A stretch of 24,208 bases of DNA from a virus: positions 1 to 24,208 of the IMG/VR virus record IMGVR_UViG_3300005832_000004; one strand, written 5' to 3'. Both the position numbers and the translations under genes were made by a program. The notes beneath the pieces are model-generated. The model worked only from the letters and a program-made list of their open reading frames with translations. It had not been told where the DNA came from and searched no databases. Shown in pieces: positions 1-7,604 of the stretch (position 1 is the first letter of the stretch; each line of letters starts with the position of its first letter).

Positions 1-2
1 AA

Positions 3-218
3 GCAGTATATAAAGCTATACAAAAGGCATACAGGAATGAGATAATGCCATACTCTATCTATATAGGCTGTATATGTAATAGAATCCTTATAAGTGTAAT
101 AGAAGGAACATATACAGGCTTTGACTATGATAGAGTAGCTACGGCATATGCTCAAGATCGTATAAATGCTATAACTAAATACTATTCAAGACTACTAAAT
201 AAACTACGTGAGGTATAA
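3..218 (+). CDS. C-terminal end of an unidentified protein, 5' end outside the window
   Basis: An open frame enters the window at its left edge and reads 71 codons to a TAA at 216-218. The visible part is rich in Tyr, Ile, Arg and Ala (it contains MPYSIYIG, GTYTGFDYDRVATAYAQDR and ends LLNKLREV) and looks like a small helical domain. I do not recognise the family. Only two bases separate its stop from the TTG start of the helicase, so it is very probably the preceding gene of the same operon. The sequence GAGG at 210-213, inside its last codons, serves as ribosome-binding site for the helicase. Confidence 0.7.
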   Translation, partial: AVYKAIQKAYRNEIMPYSIYIGCICNRILISVIEGTYTGFDYDRVATAYAQDRINAITKYYSRLLNKLREV

Positions 219-220
219 AC

Positions 221-1585
221 TTGAAACTTAGAGCATGTCAACATCGTGGTATTAAATTTTGGTTGGATAATCCAAGAGCATACTTCGCAGCGGATATGGG
301 AACAGGCAAAACTGCCATAGTGTTACATGCTCTACATAAAATCAATAGACCGGCTTTAGTAATAGCCCCTCTAAGAGCAGCATACACTACTTGGCCAGAT
401 GAGATTGCTAAATGGAATTTGCCTTTGTCATATGCTATCATACATGGTAAGGACAAAGTTAAAGCCATAAATAGCAAAGTGGATGTGTATATAACTAATT
501 ACGAGTCTATTCCTTTCATCTATAATACGATGGCAGCACTGGTAAAGGCTAAGAAAAAACCACCGTTTGATATATGTGTCTTAGATGAAGGGTCTATGGT
601 TAAAGACCCTTCTACTAAACGATTTAAATATTTAAAGGCTTTAAGAGTATTATTTCCTACATATAGGACAATTCTTAGTGGCACTCCATCACCTAATTCA
701 TTATTAGAGTTATGGTCACAATATACTTGGCTAATAGATGAACCTATATTTGGGTCATTAACAGACTATAAATCAACCTATTTTTACCAAGACCCGTTCA
801 AGGCTTATACTTATAAGATTAAGCCAGAAGAAGAGGAGGAGATATATAAGAAAGTAGCCCCGCATACATTCAGATTAGACGAAAGGGATAGTGTAGACTT
901 ACCGCCTATAATCTACAACACGCTTAAAATAGCCTTACCAGATAAATATAAGGAATTGTATAATGAGCTACGCGAGGACTTGATCCTAACCATAGGTGAT
1001 ATTGATCATGTAGCCTTCAATGCAGCATCACTCAGCCAGAAGTTACGCCAATTTCTACAGGGGTTCTTATATGGTATTAATGCAGAAGGAGAAAAGGCTA
1101 CTACTGAATTACACACTCTCAAGCTCGATAGACTTAAAGAAGTGGTAGAGGAAACAGGACAGCCTATATTGTGTGCTGTTCAGTATAAGCATGATGTAGT
1201 TATGATTCACAAGGCTTTTCCAGATGCACCTGTTATAGCTGGTGGTACGAGTGCAACGGATGCTACTAACTATATAAGGCAATGGAATAGAGGAGAGATA
1301 CCATTACTATTATGCCATCCTGCTTCTATGGGCCATGGCGTTAACCTTCAATCTGGTGGACGGTGTATAGTATGGTATTGCCTACCTTGGAGTTTAGAAC
1401 AGTATCTACAGTTTAACAAAAGGATACATAGATCAGGGCAAGTAGGTACAGTAGTTATCAATCATATTCTAATTGATAAAACTATTGATAACTATGTCGC
1501 TCAGGTATTAGCAGCAAAACAGTTTTCAATGCAGAAACTATTAGACTATCTAAGGAGGGAGACTAATGGAAACACGTACAAGTAA
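221..1585 (+). CDS. SNF2-type superfamily 2 DNA helicase/ATPase
   Basis: A 454-residue ATP-dependent DNA translocase or helicase with the SNF2-family motif set. Seen: Q-like region ACQHRG (5-10), Walker A DMGTGKT (25-31, Lys30), a DEAH-box variant DEGS (122-125), motif III SGTP (153-156), motif V GHGVNLQSG (371-379) and motif VI RIHRSGQ (401-407). Both RecA-like lobes are present and the protein is close to a minimal core without accessory domains. The start is TTG at 221, preceded by GAGG at 210-213; the first in-frame Met lies inside Walker A, so a later start would destroy the ATP site. The last 20 bases overlap the deaminase gene. Phage proteins of this kind usually sit in replication or recombination modules. 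The family call is secure from the motifs; the exact role (replication, recombination, anti-defence) is inference. Confidence 0.9.
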   Translation: MKLRACQHRGIKFWLDNPRAYFAADMGTGKTAIVLHALHKINRPALVIAPLRAAYTTWPDEIAKWNLPLSYAIIHGKDKVKAINSKVDVYITNYESIPFIYNTMAALVKAKKKPPFDICVLDEGSMVKDPSTKRFKYLKALRVLFPTYRTILSGTPSPNSLLELWSQYTWLIDEPIFGSLTDYKSTYFYQDPFKAYTYKIKPEEEEEIYKKVAPHTFRLDERDSVDLPPIIYNTLKIALPDKYKELYNELREDLILTIGDIDHVAFNAASLSQKLRQFLQGFLYGINAEGEKATTELHTLKLDRLKEVVEETGQPILCAVQYKHDVVMIHKAFPDAPVIAGGTSATDATNYIRQWNRGEIPLLLCHPASMGHGVNLQSGGRCIVWYCLPWSLEQYLQFNKRIHRSGQVGTVVINHILIDKTIDNYVAQVLAAKQFSMQKLLDYLRRETNGNTYK

Positions 1586-2009
1586 GTGGGATGAAAGGAT
1601 GCTTGGGTTAGCCCAACATATAGCCCAATGGAGCAATAAGACTAATAAGGTAGGATGTGTTATAACTACTCCCGATTTTGGTGTAGTAGGTACAGGTTAT
1701 AACGGCTGCCCTGATGGTAGTAGCATATTCAATAAGATCAAGAATACAGAAGCAGCTTTTGCAATGTTTGATAAATCACTGTGCGCGGAGTTAGTGGCTA
1801 TTATACAAGTGCCTAATATAGCAGGATGTAGGGTGTATGTATACGGTGGCCATCCATGCTCCAGTTGTGCTACTATACTATTACGTAAGCAGATAAAATT
1901 TATATACTGCCAAGAACTACATAAGGATAACGCCAGTGAAAGTGAAGAGTTAGCATCATTACTACTTAAAAACTTCAACGGTTTAATCTATAAAACATAT
2001 ACGCTTTAG
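1566..2009 (+). CDS. dCMP deaminase-like zinc nucleotide deaminase with Cys-Ala-Glu site
   Basis: A 147-residue member of the cytidine/deoxycytidylate deaminase fold, expected to convert dCMP (or a related cytosine nucleotide) to the uracil form, feeding dTMP synthesis. Seen: the GYNGCPDG loop (44-51) typical of dCMP deaminases, the catalytic triplet Cys73-Ala74-Glu75, and the zinc motif Pro97-Cys98-Ser-Ser-Cys101. Most dCMP deaminases have His-Ala-Glu; Cys as first zinc ligand is the cytidine-deaminase arrangement, so the site would be three Cys plus the Glu proton shuttle. The ATG at 1566 follows a strong AAGGAGG at 1552-1558, inside the helicase gene, showing translational coupling. It is the last gene before the terminator at 2027. 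The fold call is firm; the substrate is inferred. Confidence 0.85.
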   Translation: METRTSKWDERMLGLAQHIAQWSNKTNKVGCVITTPDFGVVGTGYNGCPDGSSIFNKIKNTEAAFAMFDKSLCAELVAIIQVPNIAGCRVYVYGGHPCSSCATILLRKQIKFIYCQELHKDNASESEELASLLLKNFNGLIYKTYTL

Positions 2010-2026
2010 TCTTTAAGATACTGGAC

Positions 2027-2065
2027 AAAAAAGCCCTTCCAGTTTGCCACTGGCAGGGCTTTTTT
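2027..2065. terminator. Strong bidirectional intrinsic terminator between convergent operons
   Basis: An 11-base inverted repeat, AAAAAAGCCCT at 2027-2037 and AGGGCTTTTTT at 2055-2065, encloses a second 4-base stem (CCAG 2039-2042 with CTGG 2050-2053) and a 7-base loop. Each strand ends its stem in a T run, so it can stop plus-strand transcription after the deaminase gene and minus-strand transcription after the last late gene. Confidence 0.93.
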
Positions 2066-2069
2066 GGTT

Positions 2070-2093
2070 AGGCCAATACTTGAGTATGGGCTT
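2070..2093 (-). other. Secondary hairpin beside the terminator
   Basis: Positions 2070-2079 pair with 2084-2093 around a TTGA loop, with one A-G mismatch and one G-T wobble. No T run follows on either strand, so it is not a terminator by itself. It lies just ahead of the 2027-2065 terminator for transcripts of the late operon and could protect the 3' end or assist termination. The rest of 2094-2137 is AT-rich non-coding sequence with nothing else recognisable. Confidence 0.5.
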
Positions 2094-2137
2094 AAAAAAT
2101 AGGTGCCTAAAAATCGAAATAAAAGTATCTGATTTTA

Positions 2138-3022
2138 TTAGTTAATTCCAGCTACTTCTGCCAAGTCGTCCATCCATGCGTCAAACTCAGTCCTATCAAA
2201 CAATACCGGGCCAAAAATATAAGGGTAATTATGCACACTTACCAAGGCTATATAGTCTCCCCAAACTATAGGCTTTAATCCATGCCCATCATAAGAATGC
2301 GATGGTACACCACAAGTATAAGGTAATACTATGCGCACAGGATATCTTTTGGATATCTGTACTAATGCTCCAGTTGGTTGTACTATAAATCCTCCTATAC
2401 TTACACCATTAGAGTTTTTATAATCACACATAAAGTAGAAAGAATACCCATCATATATTGTTGTCGGTTGTGATGTAAAAACACCATTTATTATAGAAAG
2501 CTCACATTCTAAACCGCCAGTTTGAGTTGTGGAACGTAATTTTAAATTACCAGAACCGGGGGATACTCTTTGTATTAAAGAAGAACCCCCGACTGATACT
2601 TGTGTTACCCAAGCAGCAGTATAAGAGGCTAATGGTACAGCATTACCTATATTAGTTATAGTTCCAGCACTGTTAATAGAAAATGTATAATACGTATAAG
2701 GCGAAGTTCCTGTATCTACTGCCACGCCGTATATAATATTATCTATATTATCATAGGTAAACCCAACCCATAAGTCACAGTTTGCATGTATAGATGTTAC
2801 AGCTTTTGACCAAAGTAGTACATTAGCGTTTGAATAGTAATATAGCGTAGTTTCACCTGTATAGGGTAATTTTATATAATCACCATTACCAGCAAAACCA
2901 GGTACTATATCGGCTAAACCAAAGGATGAACTTGCTTTTGACCCTAATACAGCCGGTGATATTGTTGGATATAGATATCCTGTGTTAACTTGTGGGATCT
3001 TACTGATTAATTCTATAGTCAT
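2138..3022 (-). CDS. Beta-rich unidentified protein, last gene of the late operon, probably tail-associated
   Basis: A 294-residue protein rich in Tyr, Ser, Thr and Gly, with alternating hydrophobic stretches that suggest an all-beta fold; there is no signal peptide or transmembrane segment. The C-terminal part (VLPYTCGVPS, HSYDGHGLKP, FDRTEFDAWMDDLA) is distinctive but I cannot place it in a family. The ATG directly follows the TAA of the tailspike-like gene, with GGAG a few bases upstream inside that gene, so the two are translated together. Its position as partner of the receptor-binding adaptor suggests a tail-tip, chaperone or receptor-binding role. That is inference from context only. 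Confidence 0.65.
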   Translation of the reverse strand: MTIELISKIPQVNTGYLYPTISPAVLGSKASSSFGLADIVPGFAGNGDYIKLPYTGETTLYYYSNANVLLWSKAVTSIHANCDLWVGFTYDNIDNIIYGVAVDTGTSPYTYYTFSINSAGTITNIGNAVPLASYTAAWVTQVSVGGSSLIQRVSPGSGNLKLRSTTQTGGLECELSIINGVFTSQPTTIYDGYSFYFMCDYKNSNGVSIGGFIVQPTGALVQISKRYPVRIVLPYTCGVPSHSYDGHGLKPIVWGDYIALVSVHNYPYIFGPVLFDRTEFDAWMDDLAEVAGIN

Positions 3023-4054
3023 TTACATTCTCCAATCATCCACACCATTAGAAATAAACCTTACTATAGTGCTGCGTAACATATTAAACAATACTTGAGT
3101 ATCCGTACCGCCTACATCAGATATTGTATCTGTACCAGAACACTGCACCATTGGTGTTTGCGCTCTATACTTATCTGTTATCTCTACGACAAGCCAGTCA
3201 TTTGCTCTTACTGAATCAGCAGCAGGTAGAGTATATGTAAGGCTATCAGTTATTTCATTTATAGCATTAGCTTCAAGTGTTTGGCTACCACCAGAAAAAG
3301 AGAACACTGCTACAGGCGGCATAACTGGAAGCCATTTGGACCCATCATCCTCATAAGGATTATAGCCCACATTGTTAGCAATAAGAGATCTATATAAAGT
3401 GCCATCTGTGTATGCTACAGTTTCATATTGCCCATACTCAACGGCTACATCCCACATTCTTTGTCTACTTGAAGCCCACCAATCACTATTGGTAAAAGGA
3501 TCTTTGTTACTATTGGAGTCTTGTAAACTATAGTATATACTGCCATCAGTAGCCTTTACTATATCGCCTAAAGCATATATTTTTATGGCATTCCAATAGC
3601 TGATGAACTCTATTCGTTCCCACTTGGTAGGGGCTAATGTGGGATCATTACCCTGGTTATTCTCTACTAGAGATCTATAGAACTCATCCCTGGTAGAGTT
3701 TAACACAATATGATTTATAGAATATACTGATAATACATCCCATTCTATGAGAGGGGTATCAAGTATTGTTGGGCCTACAGGATCAAACTGTTGAATTTGC
3801 GTTCCGGGTCCACTGAAAATCGCATCGCTATAAAACGATGTGACCCTATAAATTCCACTCCCGTAAACATTAGGACATCTGCCAGAAGCATCTAATTGAA
3901 GAGGGTTTTCATTAGGTGTAGTTTCTTCGGGATCAGAATATGTATCTTTTTCAGTATTGTTTGTACCACTCTCAGTGAAATATAGCCATCCATTAACTAA
4001 TGGATCACCAGCATTATCAAAGAACTGTGTAAATGCGTCTATTATTCTTGCCAT
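3023..4054 (-). CDS. P22-tailspike-like head-binding protein with three carbohydrate-binding-module-like repeats
   Basis: A 343-residue tail protein. Residues about 15-95 look like the head-binding domain of P22-type tailspikes: GDPLVNGWLYF, then a TYSDPEETTPNENP stretch, LDASGR and GIYRVTSF. Residues about 110-245 hold three tandem units sharing the pattern G/D-x-x-Y-x-S-L-x-x-x-N-x-x-x-x-P followed by a Trp (YRSLVENNQGNDP, YYSLQDSNSNKDP, YRSLIANNVGYNP), which resembles carbohydrate-binding modules of families 5/12. Residues 250-343 form a further beta-rich domain. There is no parallel beta-helix catalytic domain, so it is more likely an adaptor or receptor binder than a degrading spike. The ATG overlaps the previous gene by 13 bases and is preceded by GGAG. 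The domain calls rest on pattern recognition only. Confidence 0.75.
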   Translation of the reverse strand: MARIIDAFTQFFDNAGDPLVNGWLYFTESGTNNTEKDTYSDPEETTPNENPLQLDASGRCPNVYGSGIYRVTSFYSDAIFSGPGTQIQQFDPVGPTILDTPLIEWDVLSVYSINHIVLNSTRDEFYRSLVENNQGNDPTLAPTKWERIEFISYWNAIKIYALGDIVKATDGSIYYSLQDSNSNKDPFTNSDWWASSRQRMWDVAVEYGQYETVAYTDGTLYRSLIANNVGYNPYEDDGSKWLPVMPPVAVFSFSGGSQTLEANAINEITDSLTYTLPAADSVRANDWLVVEITDKYRAQTPMVQCSGTDTISDVGGTDTQVLFNMLRSTIVRFISNGVDDWRM

Positions 4055-6141
4055 TTTTTCTGATCTCCTGCAAAATCTGCTATACCTAAAGCAGCAGCAA
4101 ATGAAGGCATCTGACGTTGTAAAAAACCCACCGTAGACTTTATCTCTGGTTTAGCTGCTATAGCCGCAGCAATAGCTTTCTTGTTACCTTGTTTCTGTAA
4201 TAGTGTTCCTATACTCTCAGCCAATAGCGCACTTGCCCCGGCTTTATTTACACCAGGAACCCCACTAACAGTAGCAAGTACTGAAAGTAGTCTTGTGCGT
4301 TGAAGTAGATATAGTGCTTGCTCCATAGGCTTTTTAGGTACTTTAGTAGACACAATACCTGCTGGCATTGTGAGGTCTTTAGCTAATGACTCAAGTTGTC
4401 TTAGTTCTCTGTATATATCTGGTCGAGTACTAAAGATTAACTTTAATTTATTTTCCCCTATCTGGTTAATGCGATCAACAAAAGGAACTGTACCAAGTAG
4501 CTTACCTGTTTCCCCTTTACGAGTCTCAGCCTTAAATCCTGCCTCCATGATATCAGTCAGTGTAGCAGCTTGTAAATTACCAATAGCCTCCCGGCCCTCT
4601 ACTCCCATTTTCTGTGCAAGATTAACTACTCTCTGTAGCCGTTCAATAGGCTTATTCGGCCCAACGATATCATTATATACCTGACTCGCTTCGACTACTG
4701 GCTCAATAGTGCCTGGCTTCTTAGCAATAAGTCTACCCAATGTAGCATGAGGGTCAAGTTCCGTTTTAAGCACTGTAACAGTTTTACGGGCTTCTAAAAG
4801 CGTGTCTAACGCTCTACCAGATAAGCCAGCTTGTTTTGCTATACCTACTATATCACTTGCTTCATAGTCCAGCGCTTCTCGTATAGGATGTACGAATGCT
4901 TCAGTAGCTCCGGATTTATCGGCACGAGCAGCTTGGTTTAAGGCTGTTCTAAAATCATCAAAATTTTCTATAGTAAGAGGCTTTACTTTTACCCCTCGTT
5001 TTGCCAACAATAGTTTAGCTTTTTTAGATGTATCTATGCCAAACTCAGCTAATGCCGCTTGCACTGATGCTACATTATTTGTTTTTATAGTCTTTACTCT
5101 ATATAACATTCCTGTATCTGGTATAGCTGCTCTTATTCTATCTGGTATAATAGGTATTTGATCTATACCGTCTGTTTTAGCTTCTGCTGCTGCTCTCTTA
5201 TATAAATCTGTTTTTTTCTCCGATAGTAATGTTTTACGACTTTCAATTACATTTTTAATACTATTACCAGTCTGTTCTGATACACCTGTTCTACTAATAT
5301 TCTTCTGTAGTGCTTCTTCATAAGCACTACTTTGTGCAGACCTTACGGCTTTAATTAACTCACTGCCCTCTTCTGTAGATTGAACCATTTTAGCTTCAAA
5401 AGCCCTATCAGCAGTCTTTTGGGTAACATCACCTTTTAACGCAGGAATACCGGCATCTTTAAAGTTAGCTGCTCTTGCTAACTGTTCTACGTCTGTACCG
5501 GGTTTAGCTGTCTTTATAAAGTTATACGCTTCTTCTGATAAGTCATCAAATGATAGGCCAGCTTTATCAAGTGCAGCTTGTAACTCTGGTGTAGGTAGTC
5601 CTTCAGCAGTTAACACTGCCCCCTTTGGCGCTCTACCAAGTACAGTAGATATAAGTCTGCCACCGAGTTTAAGTAATGGTGGCATAATAGCTTCTAGAGT
5701 AGCCCTACCAACACCGCCTACTACTGCACCAGTTCCTATATCCTGATTTTCTGCCTTTGATATTAATGCACCCTCAGCAGCACCTAATACCCCACCGACG
5801 CCAATACGAGCGATAGCAGACGGAAAAGAATTAGGTATCATAGCAAAAGGCAATGCTTGACCTACTGTCCTTCCTACACGAGTAGCTGTAGGATGCTCTC
5901 GTCTAAGAGCATCCATTGCTACTTGTGTATTTGGATCAGTAGGACCAAGTAAGCCTACTGCTTGGCCCATGCTTTCTATACCCTGTCCAACTGATATAGC
6001 ACCAGCAGTAATTGACCCTATATCTTCTAATGTTTTTCGCTGATTAGGCAGCATAAATAATACGTCTTTCGGATCATATGCTGCCTTACCAGTTGGTTGA
6101 GGTATAGTAAATAATACGTCTTTCGGATCATAATTAGCCAT
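4042..6141 (-). CDS. Candidate internal virion / DNA-ejection protein (P22 gp16 position)
   Basis: A 699-residue mostly helical protein. It begins with a duplicated octapeptide YDPKDVLF (residues 4-11 and 22-29, see the repeat feature). Residues about 105-170 are a Gly/Ala-rich hydrophobic zone (GVGGVLGAAEGALIS, TGAVVGGVG), as seen in proteins that insert into membranes during genome entry. The rest (about 180-699) is charged, Ala/Lys/Glu-rich and probably coiled coil. It is third in a run of three large genes ahead of the tailspike-like gene, the place where P22 encodes gp7, gp20 and gp16. No lytic transglycosylase motif is obvious to me. The ATG at 6141 has only a weak Shine-Dalgarno sequence, five bases after the preceding stop. 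Function is inferred from position and composition. Confidence 0.65.
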   Translation of the reverse strand: MANYDPKDVLFTIPQPTGKAAYDPKDVLFMLPNQRKTLEDIGSITAGAISVGQGIESMGQAVGLLGPTDPNTQVAMDALRREHPTATRVGRTVGQALPFAMIPNSFPSAIARIGVGGVLGAAEGALISKAENQDIGTGAVVGGVGRATLEAIMPPLLKLGGRLISTVLGRAPKGAVLTAEGLPTPELQAALDKAGLSFDDLSEEAYNFIKTAKPGTDVEQLARAANFKDAGIPALKGDVTQKTADRAFEAKMVQSTEEGSELIKAVRSAQSSAYEEALQKNISRTGVSEQTGNSIKNVIESRKTLLSEKKTDLYKRAAAEAKTDGIDQIPIIPDRIRAAIPDTGMLYRVKTIKTNNVASVQAALAEFGIDTSKKAKLLLAKRGVKVKPLTIENFDDFRTALNQAARADKSGATEAFVHPIREALDYEASDIVGIAKQAGLSGRALDTLLEARKTVTVLKTELDPHATLGRLIAKKPGTIEPVVEASQVYNDIVGPNKPIERLQRVVNLAQKMGVEGREAIGNLQAATLTDIMEAGFKAETRKGETGKLLGTVPFVDRINQIGENKLKLIFSTRPDIYRELRQLESLAKDLTMPAGIVSTKVPKKPMEQALYLLQRTRLLSVLATVSGVPGVNKAGASALLAESIGTLLQKQGNKKAIAAAIAAKPEIKSTVGFLQRQMPSFAAALGIADFAGDQKKWQE
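6054..6132 (-). repeat. 25-bp direct repeat encoding a duplicated YDPKDVLF motif
   Basis: The same 25 bases occur at 6054-6078 and 6108-6132, offset by 54 bases (18 codons, in frame). On the minus strand each copy encodes Tyr-Asp-Pro-Lys-Asp-Val-Leu-Phe, near the very N-terminus of the 699-residue protein. The intervening codons are variable, so the conserved part is the short peptide itself. Confidence 0.9.
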
Positions 6142-6146
6142 AATTA

Positions 6147-7601
6147 TTACCGTTGAGCTTTCATTAAATATTGTATCACTTGATCTCTGGTCATTCCATT
6201 AGCCGCCATTGTAGCTTGTATTTGCTTTTCAGTAACTTTACCATAGCCTGGAGCATCAAGTACTACTTGGTCTAATCCCGCTGGAGCTTGTATATTCTGT
6301 CTCGGATCAGGCGGCATTGCTCCCGTTGATGGCAACGGTTGCATACCCAAGTTATTTGGCATTTCAGTCGTGATAGCCCCAGGATTATTATCAATACCAG
6401 GTACACTATAGCCGCTACTAGTATTACCACTATTAACTTTAGCCGCCTTTTCACGTTTAGTCTGTTCCTCTTTATCAATAGCACGTCTATCCAAACTCTC
6501 TATAATTTGTGCTGGTTTAAGCCCTGTGTAATCTGGTCCTTCATACTGTCCTAATTGCATAGCAGTATAGTCATTCATAAGAAGATTAATTCTGTTATAA
6601 TGCCTTTTTATCTCTGCTAAATTTTCCCTTAACTGAGTTGGACTTTGGTTCTGTTTAAGGGATCTAATACTGTCTTGAAGAGCCATAAACTCTACGTTAG
6701 TAGTACGACCCAGACCAGTTGCGCCGGATGGAGACATTGCCTTCATCTCTGCAATCTTATCAAGAGCAAGATTAGAATTTATAGACTTCAGTGTCTCAGC
6801 TAAATTAGCAGGTGGTGTGCCACCGGCCCATGTAAGCACACCGCCTATAGGACCAGCAGTAAAACTATTTACTTCGCCCATAGCTTTATCTATAAGATTT
6901 GTAACTTCATAAGTCTTAACTGCCATAGCACTTTGGTTAGCTACAAGACTCTGTTCTTTTTCTATTTGTTTATCTGATTGTGGCCCACCCTTTATTTTAT
7001 GAAAACTATCAGTCTTTTCATCATACCGTAATCCCGGTGGTACTTTGCCCATATCAATATTTACACTGGAGCTACGGCTTTTCATAATCTCAAGTATCTT
7101 TTCAGCATATCTTGGATCGCCAGGAAATATACCCATACTTTCAACAAGTTTTTGTTCAGTAGGCTTCTCTTCATTCTTACCAACGGGTATAAAACCTAAC
7201 TTCTGCCCAAACTTGATACCCTCAAGAAGTTTTTCATCCTGTTGTGGTTCAGGTAATTTCTTGATCTTCTCTACATTAGCGGCTAAATCAGCACGATTCA
7301 TATCTTTGTACTTTTTAGATAGAGTATCTAAGTACTTCTTTCTATCCTCGCCTTGCAGAGCAAAGGCTGCTGCTACATCGTAAATTGAAGTCTTTATGGT
7401 ATCAATAGCGGCTTTATTTTCATTAGAATTAATAGTCTGCAAACCTTTAGTGATATTTATAGCTTGTAGGCGATTCTCTAATGCTGCTTTCTGTTTAGCT
7501 GCTTCCTGATTCTGCTGTACTGCTGCCATCTGCATACCGCCAAAGATAGCCCCAGGTATATTAGCTACATAAGGATTTGCTAATTGATCTATTAATGACA
7601 T
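6147..7601 (-). CDS. Candidate internal virion / DNA-ejection protein (P22 gp20 position)
   Basis: A 484-residue soluble-looking protein. Residues about 25-120 are Gln/Ala/Lys-rich and predicted helical; a Gly/Pro stretch (AGPIGGVLTWAGGTPPANL) lies near the middle, then helical segments, and a low-complexity Gly/Pro/Asn linker near 390-445 precedes a short C-terminal helical tail. There is no signal peptide or catalytic motif. The ATG at 7601 follows AAAGGAT, which overlaps the last codons of the preceding gene, and the intergenic gap is three bases. It lies between two other large alanine-rich virion-type proteins, matching the ejection-protein block of P22-like phages. I infer an internal head protein expelled with DNA; sequence alone does not prove it. 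Confidence 0.6.
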   Translation of the reverse strand: MSLIDQLANPYVANIPGAIFGGMQMAAVQQNQEAAKQKAALENRLQAINITKGLQTINSNENKAAIDTIKTSIYDVAAAFALQGEDRKKYLDTLSKKYKDMNRADLAANVEKIKKLPEPQQDEKLLEGIKFGQKLGFIPVGKNEEKPTEQKLVESMGIFPGDPRYAEKILEIMKSRSSSVNIDMGKVPPGLRYDEKTDSFHKIKGGPQSDKQIEKEQSLVANQSAMAVKTYEVTNLIDKAMGEVNSFTAGPIGGVLTWAGGTPPANLAETLKSINSNLALDKIAEMKAMSPSGATGLGRTTNVEFMALQDSIRSLKQNQSPTQLRENLAEIKRHYNRINLLMNDYTAMQLGQYEGPDYTGLKPAQIIESLDRRAIDKEEQTKREKAAKVNSGNTSSGYSVPGIDNNPGAITTEMPNNLGMQPLPSTGAMPPDPRQNIQAPAGLDQVVLDAPGYGKVTEKQIQATMAANGMTRDQVIQYLMKAQR

Positions 7602-7604
7602 AAT

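Noticed and set aside
2138-4054. Possible diversity-generating retroelement target near the end of the tail genes
   Set aside because: No reverse transcriptase, template repeat or variable repeat with A-biased changes is visible in the window.
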